NCBI GenBank assembly: GCA_026416375.1
Contig: JAOAFI010000045.1
Location: forward strand, 1 to 36,060
Reading direction: 5' to 3'
Origin: Patescibacteria group bacterium
Lineage (GTDB): Bacteria; Patescibacteriota; Microgenomatia; UBA1406; GWC2-37-13
Length of the DNA stretch: 36,060 bases
Position numbers and translations under genes: made by a program. Shown here piece after piece: positions 1 through 6,986 of this stretch (positions are counted from its first letter, which is position 1; each line of letters opens with the position of its first letter). The notes under the pieces were generated by a model that was given only the letters and a program-made list of their open reading frames with translations, was not told the origin of the DNA and ran no database searches.

Positions 1-592
1 TGCTAGAAGATATTGGAAAGAATATTTTTCTCAATTAGGAGTTAATCAAAATAGAAGAGAAAACAATGAAATACAAAAAACTCTTAATGCTGTTTCAAAA
101 TTTATTAGCGGAATAATTCTAAGATGGATTTTGTATCATAATTTAAGTCCTTATCATGGTTTTTTACATGAACCAACCAATTATCCATCATTAGTATACG
201 ATCTAATGGAACCTTATAGAGGATATTTTGATAAAATTGTTTTTGATATTTATAAAAAAAACATAGATTCATCAAATAATCAAGAAAAAAATCAAACTTT
301 GCTTTTACCTAAATCAATAGAACAAATAAAAGATTTTTTAGATAAAAAAATATATGTTCATTCAACTCGCCAAATAGCTACTTTTCAGGAAATTCTTCAT
401 GGAATAGTTTTAGCTTTAAGAGTTTATTTAAATAAAGAAACAAAAAGATTTATTGTTCCTTTTCCAGAAAAACCAAATGGAGGAAGGCCGATCAATGCTG
501 GATTTAAACTTTATGGACATACTGCTGGAGTTACTGATTTTTGGACTCAAGCAAAGAAAATAAGTCTTGATTTTTTAACAATTCAAGATTAA
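1..592 (+). CDS. cas1: CRISPR-associated endonuclease Cas1, C-terminal part (5' end outside window)
   Basis: This is the 3' part of cas1. The reading frame is open from base 2, so the real start lies left of the window; a TTG at 131 is only an internal codon. Cas1 is the metal-dependent integrase of the Cas1-Cas2 complex that inserts new spacers. The visible protein starts with ARRYW, which in Cas1 follows the catalytic Glu (just off the window). Then come GFLHEP with the catalytic His and SLVYDLMEPYR with the catalytic acidic residue, in the usual Cas1 order. The 3' end runs into the oppositely oriented cas12d and overlaps it by 62 nt. No cas2 or cas4 is visible. The family call is firm; whether the full gene is intact cannot be judged. 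Confidence 0.92.
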   Translation, partial: ARRYWKEYFSQLGVNQNRRENNEIQKTLNAVSKFISGIILRWILYHNLSPYHGFLHEPTNYPSLVYDLMEPYRGYFDKIVFDIYKKNIDSSNNQEKNQTLLLPKSIEQIKDFLDKKIYVHSTRQIATFQEILHGIVLALRVYLNKETKRFIVPFPEKPNGGRPINAGFKLYGHTAGVTDFWTQAKKISLDFLTIQD

Positions 593-3500
593 TTTTTTTA
601 TTGTTTAGATAATTTATGGTTTCTTCAAAAATATTTAAATCTTTTCTATCTTTAAAAATATCTTTTATAAAACCTCTAATTGACATAATAAAAGCAGCCT
701 GAAGATCAGCATCAAAGACATGACCGCAATCTTTAAAAGGACAAACAAATACAGCTGAATTTCCTCTTTCTTTTTTTATTTTTTTAAGAATTTTTTTATT
801 TAATTTTTTAAAAGAAATTAAAACTTCGCTTTTTTCAAGAGGTGGACGAGTGAAACTTTTAATTATTTTTATAAATTCATTTTTTGATTCTTTAGTTTTT
901 TCAAATTGATAATTTTCTATAAATTTATTATCTCTTGTATATCCATAAATAATTCCATAATTAGTTTTTATTTCAATTATATTTTTTATATTGTTACTAT
1001 TTAGTTTTTTTAAAACAAGAATATTATCTTTTTCAAAATTTTCGAATAAAGAATATATGCTTTTACCACAAGCAGAACAAGTATAACTTGAACCATAAGC
1101 TGAAAGATTTTTACCTATTTTTCCTGATTCAAGAAAATCAACTCCCCAAATATGTTTAATAACTAATTTGTCGGCGTCATTATCGGGGATTGTGTCGGAT
1201 TTTTTTATTGAATCATAAATCTTAGTAATTCTGCCACTTCCAGTTTCAAAATTACTAATCGAATATTCGTATATTATTGGTGATTGATATTTAATATATA
1301 AATTATGAATTTTATTTCTTATTTCGTTTATTGAATTTTCTCTTATTTCTTGAAGAATTGATGTTGATGATAAAAATAATCCTTTTTTGGCTCTTTCTTG
1401 AATTTTATGATAATGATCTTTTATTTTTCTTATATTTTTACTTTTTATGTAATTAGCTTCAATTATTTTTGGATTTTGTTGAGAAAAATCAGTTAAGCAA
1501 TAAGCTATTCCATACTCTCCAGCATCAATGCCTAAATAAAGTTTATGATTAATAAATTGATTTATTTTGATTTCATTTTCTTTTACTTGTATATTAAAAG
1601 GAATTGAAATAAAAATTTTTTTGTCTTTTACCTCAAAATTTATTTGGTTTTTTTCAATATCAAAATTTATTTTATTTTTAACTTCTAAAATAAAAGAAGG
1701 TTCAGATATTGATATTTTTATATTTTGCCAATTTTTGGGTCTGTATATTAATTTTTCTAAAAATTGAATCTGATAAAATGAAGACGATATCTTGAAAATT
1801 AAATCTTCATTAATTTTTTCTATTTTTATAGGAAATATCATTTCTTTATCTATTAAAAAATAAGAAGTTTTTTCTTCAGGATTTTTGATTTTTTTATATA
1901 CAAAATCATTATCTAAAATAACAAAATAATGATGATTTTTATTTATTACTTTTTTATTATTAATTATTAATTCTCTATAACTTATTTGATCATTTAAAAA
2001 TTTAATAATAATAGGAAATTTTTCTTGACTTTTTATAATTTGAAGAGTGTATTTATTTGTTTCAAATTTTTTAGAGTAAATATTAAGTGTTCCTTTTAAA
2101 TCAGAAAAAAAATATTGATTAATTATTTTATTAAATTCTTCATTATTATAAGATTCTTTTTTTTGAGTATTAATAAAAGAAATAACTTTTTCAAAGTTTT
2201 TAAATTTATCTTTTCCAATGTTAAATAATTTTTTTTGACTGTTTTCAATAAAAAAAGATATAAGGGATTTTGAAATTTCTAAATATTCAAGAGCTATTAT
2301 TGGATTGTGATAAAAATTTTTATTTTGATTTGATAATTCTTTAAGCAAAAAATAAAAATCATATAAAAAATCTTTTATTGAGTTTTGTTTTTCTATGTTT
2401 TCAACTGTTTTTATAATTTTTTTATTTTGTTTTTCATAGGAGTTTTTATAAAAAGCATATTTATCTGGTTTTTCAAATATTTTATCTATATTTTGATCTT
2501 TGTTTATATATTTTTTTAAAATTTTCTTATATTCTTTTACTAAATAATTTGAAGTTATTGTTTTTTTTGCTAATTTATCAAAAAAAAGATCAAGAAGTTC
2601 ATATATATTTTTTTTATAATTTGATGATTTTAAATTATTAAATTCTTCTAATAATTCTTTTACTATTTCAAAACCATTTTTTATTTTTAAACCTGTAAGG
2701 TTAATTATTTTTTCTAGGAATTCTTTTTTTGATTGACCATAAAAATTTATTGGCTTTTCAATTTTTTTAAATAAAAATCCAAAAATTTTATTATTTTTTA
2801 TTTGATCTTCTTCATTTTTTTTAAGATATTTTTGAAAATAATAATTAACATTTGTTTTTATTTCTGATAAATAATCTGAAAAAATAGGAAATTTTTGGGT
2901 ATTTTCAAAAATATCTTCATTTTTATCTATTAATTCTTTTAATGAATTTGATATTGATAATATTTTTAATTCTTCTTTTATTCTTAAATTTTCAATATTG
3001 ATATTATTATTTTGTTTTTTTAAATTATCAATTAATTTTTCTAAGCCTTCTTTGAAATTTTTATAATTTTCTTTTGATTTAATTATTCTATTTATATAGT
3101 TTGAATACCAACTTTGAATTTTACCTCCAAAAATAGAGCGATATTCTTGCCAATTTTGATTTATAAATAAAGGTTTTCCTAAATTTTTTGCTTTTTTTGA
3201 AAGAAAAATTAAAGCTTGTTTTATTTTTTCTATTTCTAAAGAATCTAAATTTACTATTTCTAAATAAGCATTTATAATATCATCATATTTTTCTTCTAAT
3301 AAAAAATTAAAAAAAATATTTAGATAATTTGATAAAGAATTAAAGTTATTGCCTAAACCTATTAAAGATTCAGTTATTTTATATTTATTATTATTATTAT
3401 TAATTTTTTCTAAAAATTCTTTAGCTAATTTTATTCTTAAATTTATTAATTCTTCTAATGTTATTTGTTCATTTATTTTTATTAATTCAGGGATGATAAA

Positions 3501-4166
3501 ATTTGTAATTTCTCCTATTTTGTTTTCACCCTCTTTTTTTAATAAATTTTTATCTATATTAAAATTTTCTTTCCAAAATTTATTTTGTTCGTTAGTTGTT
3601 TCTAAAATAAGACTCCCTTTTTCATCATAAAAAGAATTAATTATTAAATCAATAATTGATTTTGCTTCATTATTTAAAATTTTTTTTGACTTTTTATCTA
3701 TATAATTATCTTTTAATATATTTATTAAAAGATTTAAAAATCCTTGTTTTGATGATCCTGATCTTTTTGAATCGGAGAGAATGATTTTTTCAATAAATTC
3801 TCTTTTTTTAAAATATGTTTTTATTTTTTCATTAGAATTATCAAAAATTTTTTCTGCCGTTGTTTTTTCGTTTCTAATTATTTTTATAAGATCAACAAGT
3901 GTTTTTGATGTTGGTTGAAATATTATTCCTGCCTTAAGCGAATCAACCCAAAAATCTAAAAGACTATAATTTTTTTTGTTTTTATAAAAATCTATAATAT
4001 TACTTATTCCTCTGGTTTTTTGATCGTCGTTAATGAAATTATTAAAAATAAAATTATAATTATTTTCTTGATTTTTTTCGTAAGAAGTTAAAGGATATTT
4101 TATAGTTCTTATTATTTTTCCTTTAGTTTTCTTAATTCTTTCTATATGAATTTTATAACCTTTCAT
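531..4166 (-). CDS. cas12d: CRISPR RNA-guided nuclease Cas12d (CasY), type V-D effector
   Basis: A 1211-aa protein whose length fits Cas12d. The N-terminus (KGYKIH, IRTIKYPL, YSLLDFWVDSLKAGII) and the motif YEYSISNFETGSGR closely resemble CasY proteins as I remember them. A split RuvC nuclease lies in the C-terminal third: RuvC-I with Asp881 (LGIDAGEYGIAY), RuvC-II with Glu967 (IIYEYS) and RuvC-III with Asp1154 (FDADLQAAF). Between II and III sit CSACGK and CPFKDCGH, a probable zinc-binding pair. All three catalytic acids are present, so it should be an active DNA nuclease guided by crRNA plus scoutRNA. The middle part is Lys/Asn/Ile-rich, like the rest of this AT-rich genome. Translation starts about 12 nt after a structured leader RNA, with no Shine-Dalgarno sequence. 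The last codons overlap the end of convergent cas1. The array that would supply crRNA is not in the window. Confidence 0.95.
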   Translation of the reverse strand: MKGYKIHIERIKKTKGKIIRTIKYPLTSYEKNQENNYNFIFNNFINDDQKTRGISNIIDFYKNKKNYSLLDFWVDSLKAGIIFQPTSKTLVDLIKIIRNEKTTAEKIFDNSNEKIKTYFKKREFIEKIILSDSKRSGSSKQGFLNLLINILKDNYIDKKSKKILNNEAKSIIDLIINSFYDEKGSLILETTNEQNKFWKENFNIDKNLLKKEGENKIGEITNFIIPELIKINEQITLEELINLRIKLAKEFLEKINNNNNKYKITESLIGLGNNFNSLSNYLNIFFNFLLEEKYDDIINAYLEIVNLDSLEIEKIKQALIFLSKKAKNLGKPLFINQNWQEYRSIFGGKIQSWYSNYINRIIKSKENYKNFKEGLEKLIDNLKKQNNNINIENLRIKEELKILSISNSLKELIDKNEDIFENTQKFPIFSDYLSEIKTNVNYYFQKYLKKNEEDQIKNNKIFGFLFKKIEKPINFYGQSKKEFLEKIINLTGLKIKNGFEIVKELLEEFNNLKSSNYKKNIYELLDLFFDKLAKKTITSNYLVKEYKKILKKYINKDQNIDKIFEKPDKYAFYKNSYEKQNKKIIKTVENIEKQNSIKDFLYDFYFLLKELSNQNKNFYHNPIIALEYLEISKSLISFFIENSQKKLFNIGKDKFKNFEKVISFINTQKKESYNNEEFNKIINQYFFSDLKGTLNIYSKKFETNKYTLQIIKSQEKFPIIIKFLNDQISYRELIINNKKVINKNHHYFVILDNDFVYKKIKNPEEKTSYFLIDKEMIFPIKIEKINEDLIFKISSSFYQIQFLEKLIYRPKNWQNIKISISEPSFILEVKNKINFDIEKNQINFEVKDKKIFISIPFNIQVKENEIKINQFINHKLYLGIDAGEYGIAYCLTDFSQQNPKIIEANYIKSKNIRKIKDHYHKIQERAKKGLFLSSTSILQEIRENSINEIRNKIHNLYIKYQSPIIYEYSISNFETGSGRITKIYDSIKKSDTIPDNDADKLVIKHIWGVDFLESGKIGKNLSAYGSSYTCSACGKSIYSLFENFEKDNILVLKKLNSNNIKNIIEIKTNYGIIYGYTRDNKFIENYQFEKTKESKNEFIKIIKSFTRPPLEKSEVLISFKKLNKKILKKIKKERGNSAVFVCPFKDCGHVFDADLQAAFIMSIRGFIKDIFKDRKDLNIFEETINYLNNKKINLELLKNQDLFSLLESKNQ

Positions 4167-4174
4167 TTTTATTT

Positions 4175-4274
4175 GATGCGCTCAGGCAGTAAAGACTTTT
4201 AAAGTCTAAAGGCAACCTCAAAATTAAATAATTTTGAGGGGAAAACCACCTGAGCGCTTGGGTTAGGGACCCAA
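4175..4274 (-). ncRNA. Probable Cas12d scoutRNA, also forming the cas12d 5' leader
   Basis: A roughly 100-nt region between cas12d and its promoter folds strongly. Reading the minus strand: a 5' hairpin (TTGGGT/ACCCAA, 4274-4258) is followed by a closing stem of nine pairs (GCGCTCAGG at 4257-4249 with CCTGAGCGC at 4186-4178 as cited from the plus strand ends). This closing stem encloses a 10-bp hairpin (4239-4216, four-base loop) and a short AGACTT/AAGTCT hairpin (4207-4193), giving a three-way junction. The unpaired junction segment at 4213-4209 reads GCCTT. Published Cas12d repeats, as I recall them, end in AAGGC, its exact complement, and scoutRNAs of Cas12d carry an essential conserved five-base segment. 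Position next to cas12d, own promoter, fold and this segment together support a scoutRNA. No terminator separates it from the cas12d start, so read-through would make it the mRNA leader. A plain regulatory leader is the main alternative. Confidence 0.75.
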
Positions 4275-4278
4275 ATAA

Positions 4279-4307
4279 AATATATAAAATTTATCTTCAT
4301 ATGTCAA
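4279..4307 (-). promoter_or_regulatory. Promoter for scoutRNA/cas12d
   Basis: On the minus strand TTGACA (4307-4302) and TATATT (4284-4279) are separated by 17 nt, a near-consensus housekeeping sigma promoter. The predicted transcript start is near 4272, at the beginning of the folded RNA, so the RNA is transcribed in the cas12d direction. Confidence 0.75.
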
Positions 4308-4357
4308 TATATTATTATTTAATTAATTGACTTAATTAATTTTTAAAAAAATTCCTC

Positions 4358-4385
4358 TTGACAAATGGAAAAAATATAGAATAAT
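4358..4385 (+). promoter_or_regulatory. Promoter for the ATP-grasp gene pair
   Basis: TTGACA at 4358-4363 is followed after 16 nt by AATAAT at 4380-4385. This gives a 5' UTR of about 17 nt before the ATG at 4409. It is divergent from the scoutRNA/cas12d promoter; about 50 AT-rich bases with no other visible feature lie between them. Confidence 0.6.
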
Positions 4386-4408
4386 TTTTTTTATATTAAA
4401 AAAATAAC

Positions 4409-5836
4409 ATGAAAAAAAACACTTCAAAAAAGAAACAAAAAAAACCACCATTAGGAAATGGAAAAAATAATGAAATAATTGTCTACATATTTAATGTTGT
4501 TGAAGATGAATGGTCTTTTTTATCAACAGTCCAACCTATTGAAAAAAGATATGAAAAAATAAATAGTAGCAATATGGCAGCTGAATGTTATTTGTTTGCC
4601 AATGCTTCTGCTGATAATTTTTTTTATATCTCACCTATTGAAATTCCTGAAAATTTTAAAAATTATTTTTTAGAGGTAGTTGGTAAAAAAAATTTTGAAA
4701 TTTTTGTTCCTCAGATGAAAACTGGACTTATTTGTAAAGATTTATATACTGATAAATCATTATTTTCTGATTTGATAAATAAATTAAGAAGATATGAAAA
4801 AATAAAATTAATAAGTTATGCTGTTTCTCCTGAATTTTTAGAATTAAAAGAAAGATTAATCCAATTAGGATTAAATGTTATTACTCCTGAAGCTCCTGAT
4901 TTAGAAAATGCTTGGACAGTTAATTTTTATGGAAGTAAATCTGGTATAAGACAATTGGCTCAACAAAGTAAAGCTGATGAACCTGATTTTATTATGCCTG
5001 AAGGAATTATCTGTGTTGGCAGACTTGATGCAGCAAAAATTGCTGCTAATACTTATCTTAATGATAAAGGAGTAGTTTTAAAAACAAATAAAGGATCAGG
5101 AGGAGATGGAGTTTTAATTTTTAGAGAAGGAGAACTTCCAAATGATTATAAAATGTGTGAAAAAAGAATTTATGAACTTTTATCAGAAGATGGATATTGG
5201 GAAAGATATCCGATAATTATTGAAAAATTAATTAATGTTGATTATCGCTCATTTGGAGCTTTTCCAAATATAGAATTTAAAATTCATAGAAATGGCAAAA
5301 TTGAAATGCTTTATTATTGCGTAATGATGGTAACAAAAGAAGGTAAATATTATGGACTTGATATTCATGAGGATGTTTTAAATGAAAGAATTGCTACTCG
5401 TATTACTGATACAGGTTATTATATTGCGGAAAAATATGCAGAAGAAGGATACAGAGGGCATTTTGATGTAGATATGATTTCTGCGAAAGGCGGAAAAATA
5501 TATGTTTCAGAATCAAATACAAGAAATACTGGTGGGACTGATATATATAAATTAACAAAATATCTTTTTGGAGACGATTTTTTTTCTGATGTTTATGTAT
5601 TAAATAGAAATAATTATAAATTTAAAACTAAAAAAAATTATTTAACTTTTGAAAAAATTTTAGAGATAACAAAACCAATTTTATTTAATAAAAAAACTAA
5701 AGAAGGATTGGTTATTTCTTCATCCATTTCTATTATTGAAAATAAAAAACTTCTTTATACAATATATGGAAAAAATAAAAAAAGAGCTTATCAATTAGAA
5801 CAAGAACTTTTTAAACTTTTAGAAAAAATTAATTAA
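4409..5836 (+). CDS. ATP-grasp ligase, PGM1-like
   Basis: 475 aa. The protein starts with a Lys-rich tail, then a pre-ATP-grasp-like region, then an ATP-grasp core. Visible core features are a Gly-rich loop (TNKGSGGDGVLIF), a strand with PIIIEKL, and the metal-binding end GHFDVDMI followed by ESNTRNTGGT (the Glu-x-Asn type pair that binds Mg-ATP). ATP-grasp enzymes activate a carboxylate as acyl phosphate and join it to an amine or thiol. The pattern resembles peptide ligases of the PGM1 group, but the substrate is unknown. No signal peptide is seen. The next gene, also an ATP-grasp ligase, starts on the base after this stop codon, so the two are almost certainly co-translated and may act in one pathway. 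Family call good, function open. Confidence 0.75.
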   Translation: MKKNTSKKKQKKPPLGNGKNNEIIVYIFNVVEDEWSFLSTVQPIEKRYEKINSSNMAAECYLFANASADNFFYISPIEIPENFKNYFLEVVGKKNFEIFVPQMKTGLICKDLYTDKSLFSDLINKLRRYEKIKLISYAVSPEFLELKERLIQLGLNVITPEAPDLENAWTVNFYGSKSGIRQLAQQSKADEPDFIMPEGIICVGRLDAAKIAANTYLNDKGVVLKTNKGSGGDGVLIFREGELPNDYKMCEKRIYELLSEDGYWERYPIIIEKLINVDYRSFGAFPNIEFKIHRNGKIEMLYYCVMMVTKEGKYYGLDIHEDVLNERIATRITDTGYYIAEKYAEEGYRGHFDVDMISAKGGKIYVSESNTRNTGGTDIYKLTKYLFGDDFFSDVYVLNRNNYKFKTKKNYLTFEKILEITKPILFNKKTKEGLVISSSISIIENKKLLYTIYGKNKKRAYQLEQELFKLLEKIN

Positions 5837-6859
5837 ATGAAAAAAACAATAGTTCTTCTTTATAACCAACGTCATGTATATCCTGATCCAAATGATTATC
5901 GAAATCAAATTGAAGCTGATTTTGATGACCCACAAACAACATCTTGGCAAATAAAACACTTAAAAAATTTGGGATTTAATGTTATTCCTATTGAAGCCAA
6001 TGAAAAAGCATATTTTAAACTTTATCGTTTAAGAAAAAAAATAGACTTAGTTTTTAATATTTCAGAAGGAATATATGGTCTTGATCGCGAAGCTCAATTG
6101 CCAGCAATACTTGAAATGCTTCAAATTCCCTATCTTGGTTCTTCTCCTTTAACTCAAGCAATAGTCTTAGATAAAGCAAAAACAAAAGAGATTTTAACTG
6201 CTTATAATATTTCAACTCTTTCTTTTCAAATTTTTAAAAATGAAAATGAAAAATTAAATAAAAAATTAAAATTCCCTCTTATTGTCAAACCTTTATCTCA
6301 AGGATCATCAGCTGGAATAACTAATGAGAGCGTTGTTTTTAATGAAAAAAAACTTAAGAATCAAATAAAAAAAATTATTAATGCCTTTAATCAGCCGGTT
6401 TTAGTTGAGTCTTTTTTAAAAGGAAGAGAATTTTCTGTGGCAATGATTGGCAATCCTCCAGAAATTTTGCCAATAATTGAACCAAATCATAAAATACTTC
6501 CTAAAAATTATTTGCCTTTTGATTCTTTAGAGGTTAAGTGGTATCTTGAAGAAAACGAAAAATTTAAAAATTATCTTCAGTGCCCAGCAAAAATTTCAAA
6601 AAAATTAGAGAAAAAAATAAAAAATATTTGTTTTAACACATGGAAAGCTTTAAATATAAGAGATTGGTGTCGAATAGATATAAAATGTGATAAATTTGAA
6701 AATCCTTATGTCTTAGAAGTAAATAGCCCTCCAGGAATTATTCCGCCTGAAGTATCTATGACTTCTTATTTTCCTTTGGCTGCTAGAGTAAAAAATATTA
6801 ATTATGAAGAACTTTTAAAAAAATTGATAGAAGTTGCTTTTAAAAGATACAAAAAATAA
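5837..6859 (+). CDS. D-alanine-D-alanine ligase-like ATP-grasp ligase
   Basis: 340 aa, close to the usual length of D-Ala-D-Ala ligase. The N-terminal domain has the Ddl-like stretch NISEGIYGLDREAQLPAILE then PYLGSS and LDKAKTKEIL, where Ddl has its first substrate site and the conserved Asp-Lys. The ATP-grasp part shows PLIVKPLSQGSSAGI (Lys and the flexible loop), a VESFLKGREFSV strand, and the C-terminal metal site RIDIKCD with LEVNSPPG (Glu and Asn). It could be the cell's Ddl, supplying D-Ala-D-Ala for peptidoglycan, and a class A PBP is present at 29936-32494. The tight tandem with another ATP-grasp gene instead suggests a dedicated dipeptide or modified-peptide pathway. ATP-grasp of Ddl type is certain; the product is not. 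Confidence 0.75.
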   Translation: MKKTIVLLYNQRHVYPDPNDYRNQIEADFDDPQTTSWQIKHLKNLGFNVIPIEANEKAYFKLYRLRKKIDLVFNISEGIYGLDREAQLPAILEMLQIPYLGSSPLTQAIVLDKAKTKEILTAYNISTLSFQIFKNENEKLNKKLKFPLIVKPLSQGSSAGITNESVVFNEKKLKNQIKKIINAFNQPVLVESFLKGREFSVAMIGNPPEILPIIEPNHKILPKNYLPFDSLEVKWYLEENEKFKNYLQCPAKISKKLEKKIKNICFNTWKALNIRDWCRIDIKCDKFENPYVLEVNSPPGIIPPEVSMTSYFPLAARVKNINYEELLKKLIEVAFKRYKK

Positions 6860-6863
6860 AAAA

Positions 6864-6938
6864 TGGTGGGCACGGATAGAATCGAACTATCGGTCTCTTC
6901 TTTATCAGAGAAGTGTTTTACCATTAAACTACGTGCCC
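6864..6938 (-). tRNA. tRNA-Ile (anticodon GAU)
   Basis: A 75-nt tRNA gene on the minus strand with the 3' CCA encoded (6866-6864). The acceptor stem is GGGCACG/CGTGCCC, the anticodon stem is CTTCT/AGAAG around the loop CTGATAA (anticodon GAT), and the T arm is GATAG-TTCGATT-CTATC. It lies antisense to its neighbours, a few bases after the Ddl-like gene. It is not next to the 16S gene, where tRNA-Ile often sits in bacterial rRNA operons. Confidence 0.95.
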
Positions 6939-6947
6939 TTTAAAAAA

Positions 6948-6956
6948 ATTATAGCA
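6948..6956 (-). promoter_or_regulatory. Extended -10 promoter of tRNA-Ile
   Basis: On the minus strand TGCTATAAT (6956-6948), an extended -10 element, lies about 10 nt before the mature tRNA 5' end. The divergent -10 of the next plus-strand gene is only about 20 nt away, so the two promoters share the spacer. Confidence 0.6.
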
Positions 6957-6974
6957 TATTTAAAAAAATAATTG

Positions 6975-6980
6975 TATAAT
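6975..6980 (+). promoter_or_regulatory. -10 element giving a leaderless transcript
   Basis: A perfect TATAAT ends six bases before the ATG at 6987, so the predicted transcript start coincides with the start codon. No good -35 is seen. Confidence 0.55.
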
Positions 6981-6986
6981 ATTTTT

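Noticed and set aside
131-133. TTG as a start of a separate 153-aa gene
   Set aside because: The frame is open to the window edge and the upstream residues ARRYW belong to Cas1.
531-4166. Effector as Cas12a or Cas12c
   Set aside because: The N-terminal KYPL and SLLDFWVDSL motifs and ISNFETG around RuvC-II match Cas12d as remembered, and the length is about 1200 aa.
4175-4274. The folded region as a simple terminator or known metabolite riboswitch
   Set aside because: No U tract follows the stems in either direction next to a gene end, and I could not match it to a riboswitch consensus. The scoutRNA reading explains position, promoter and the GCCTT segment better.
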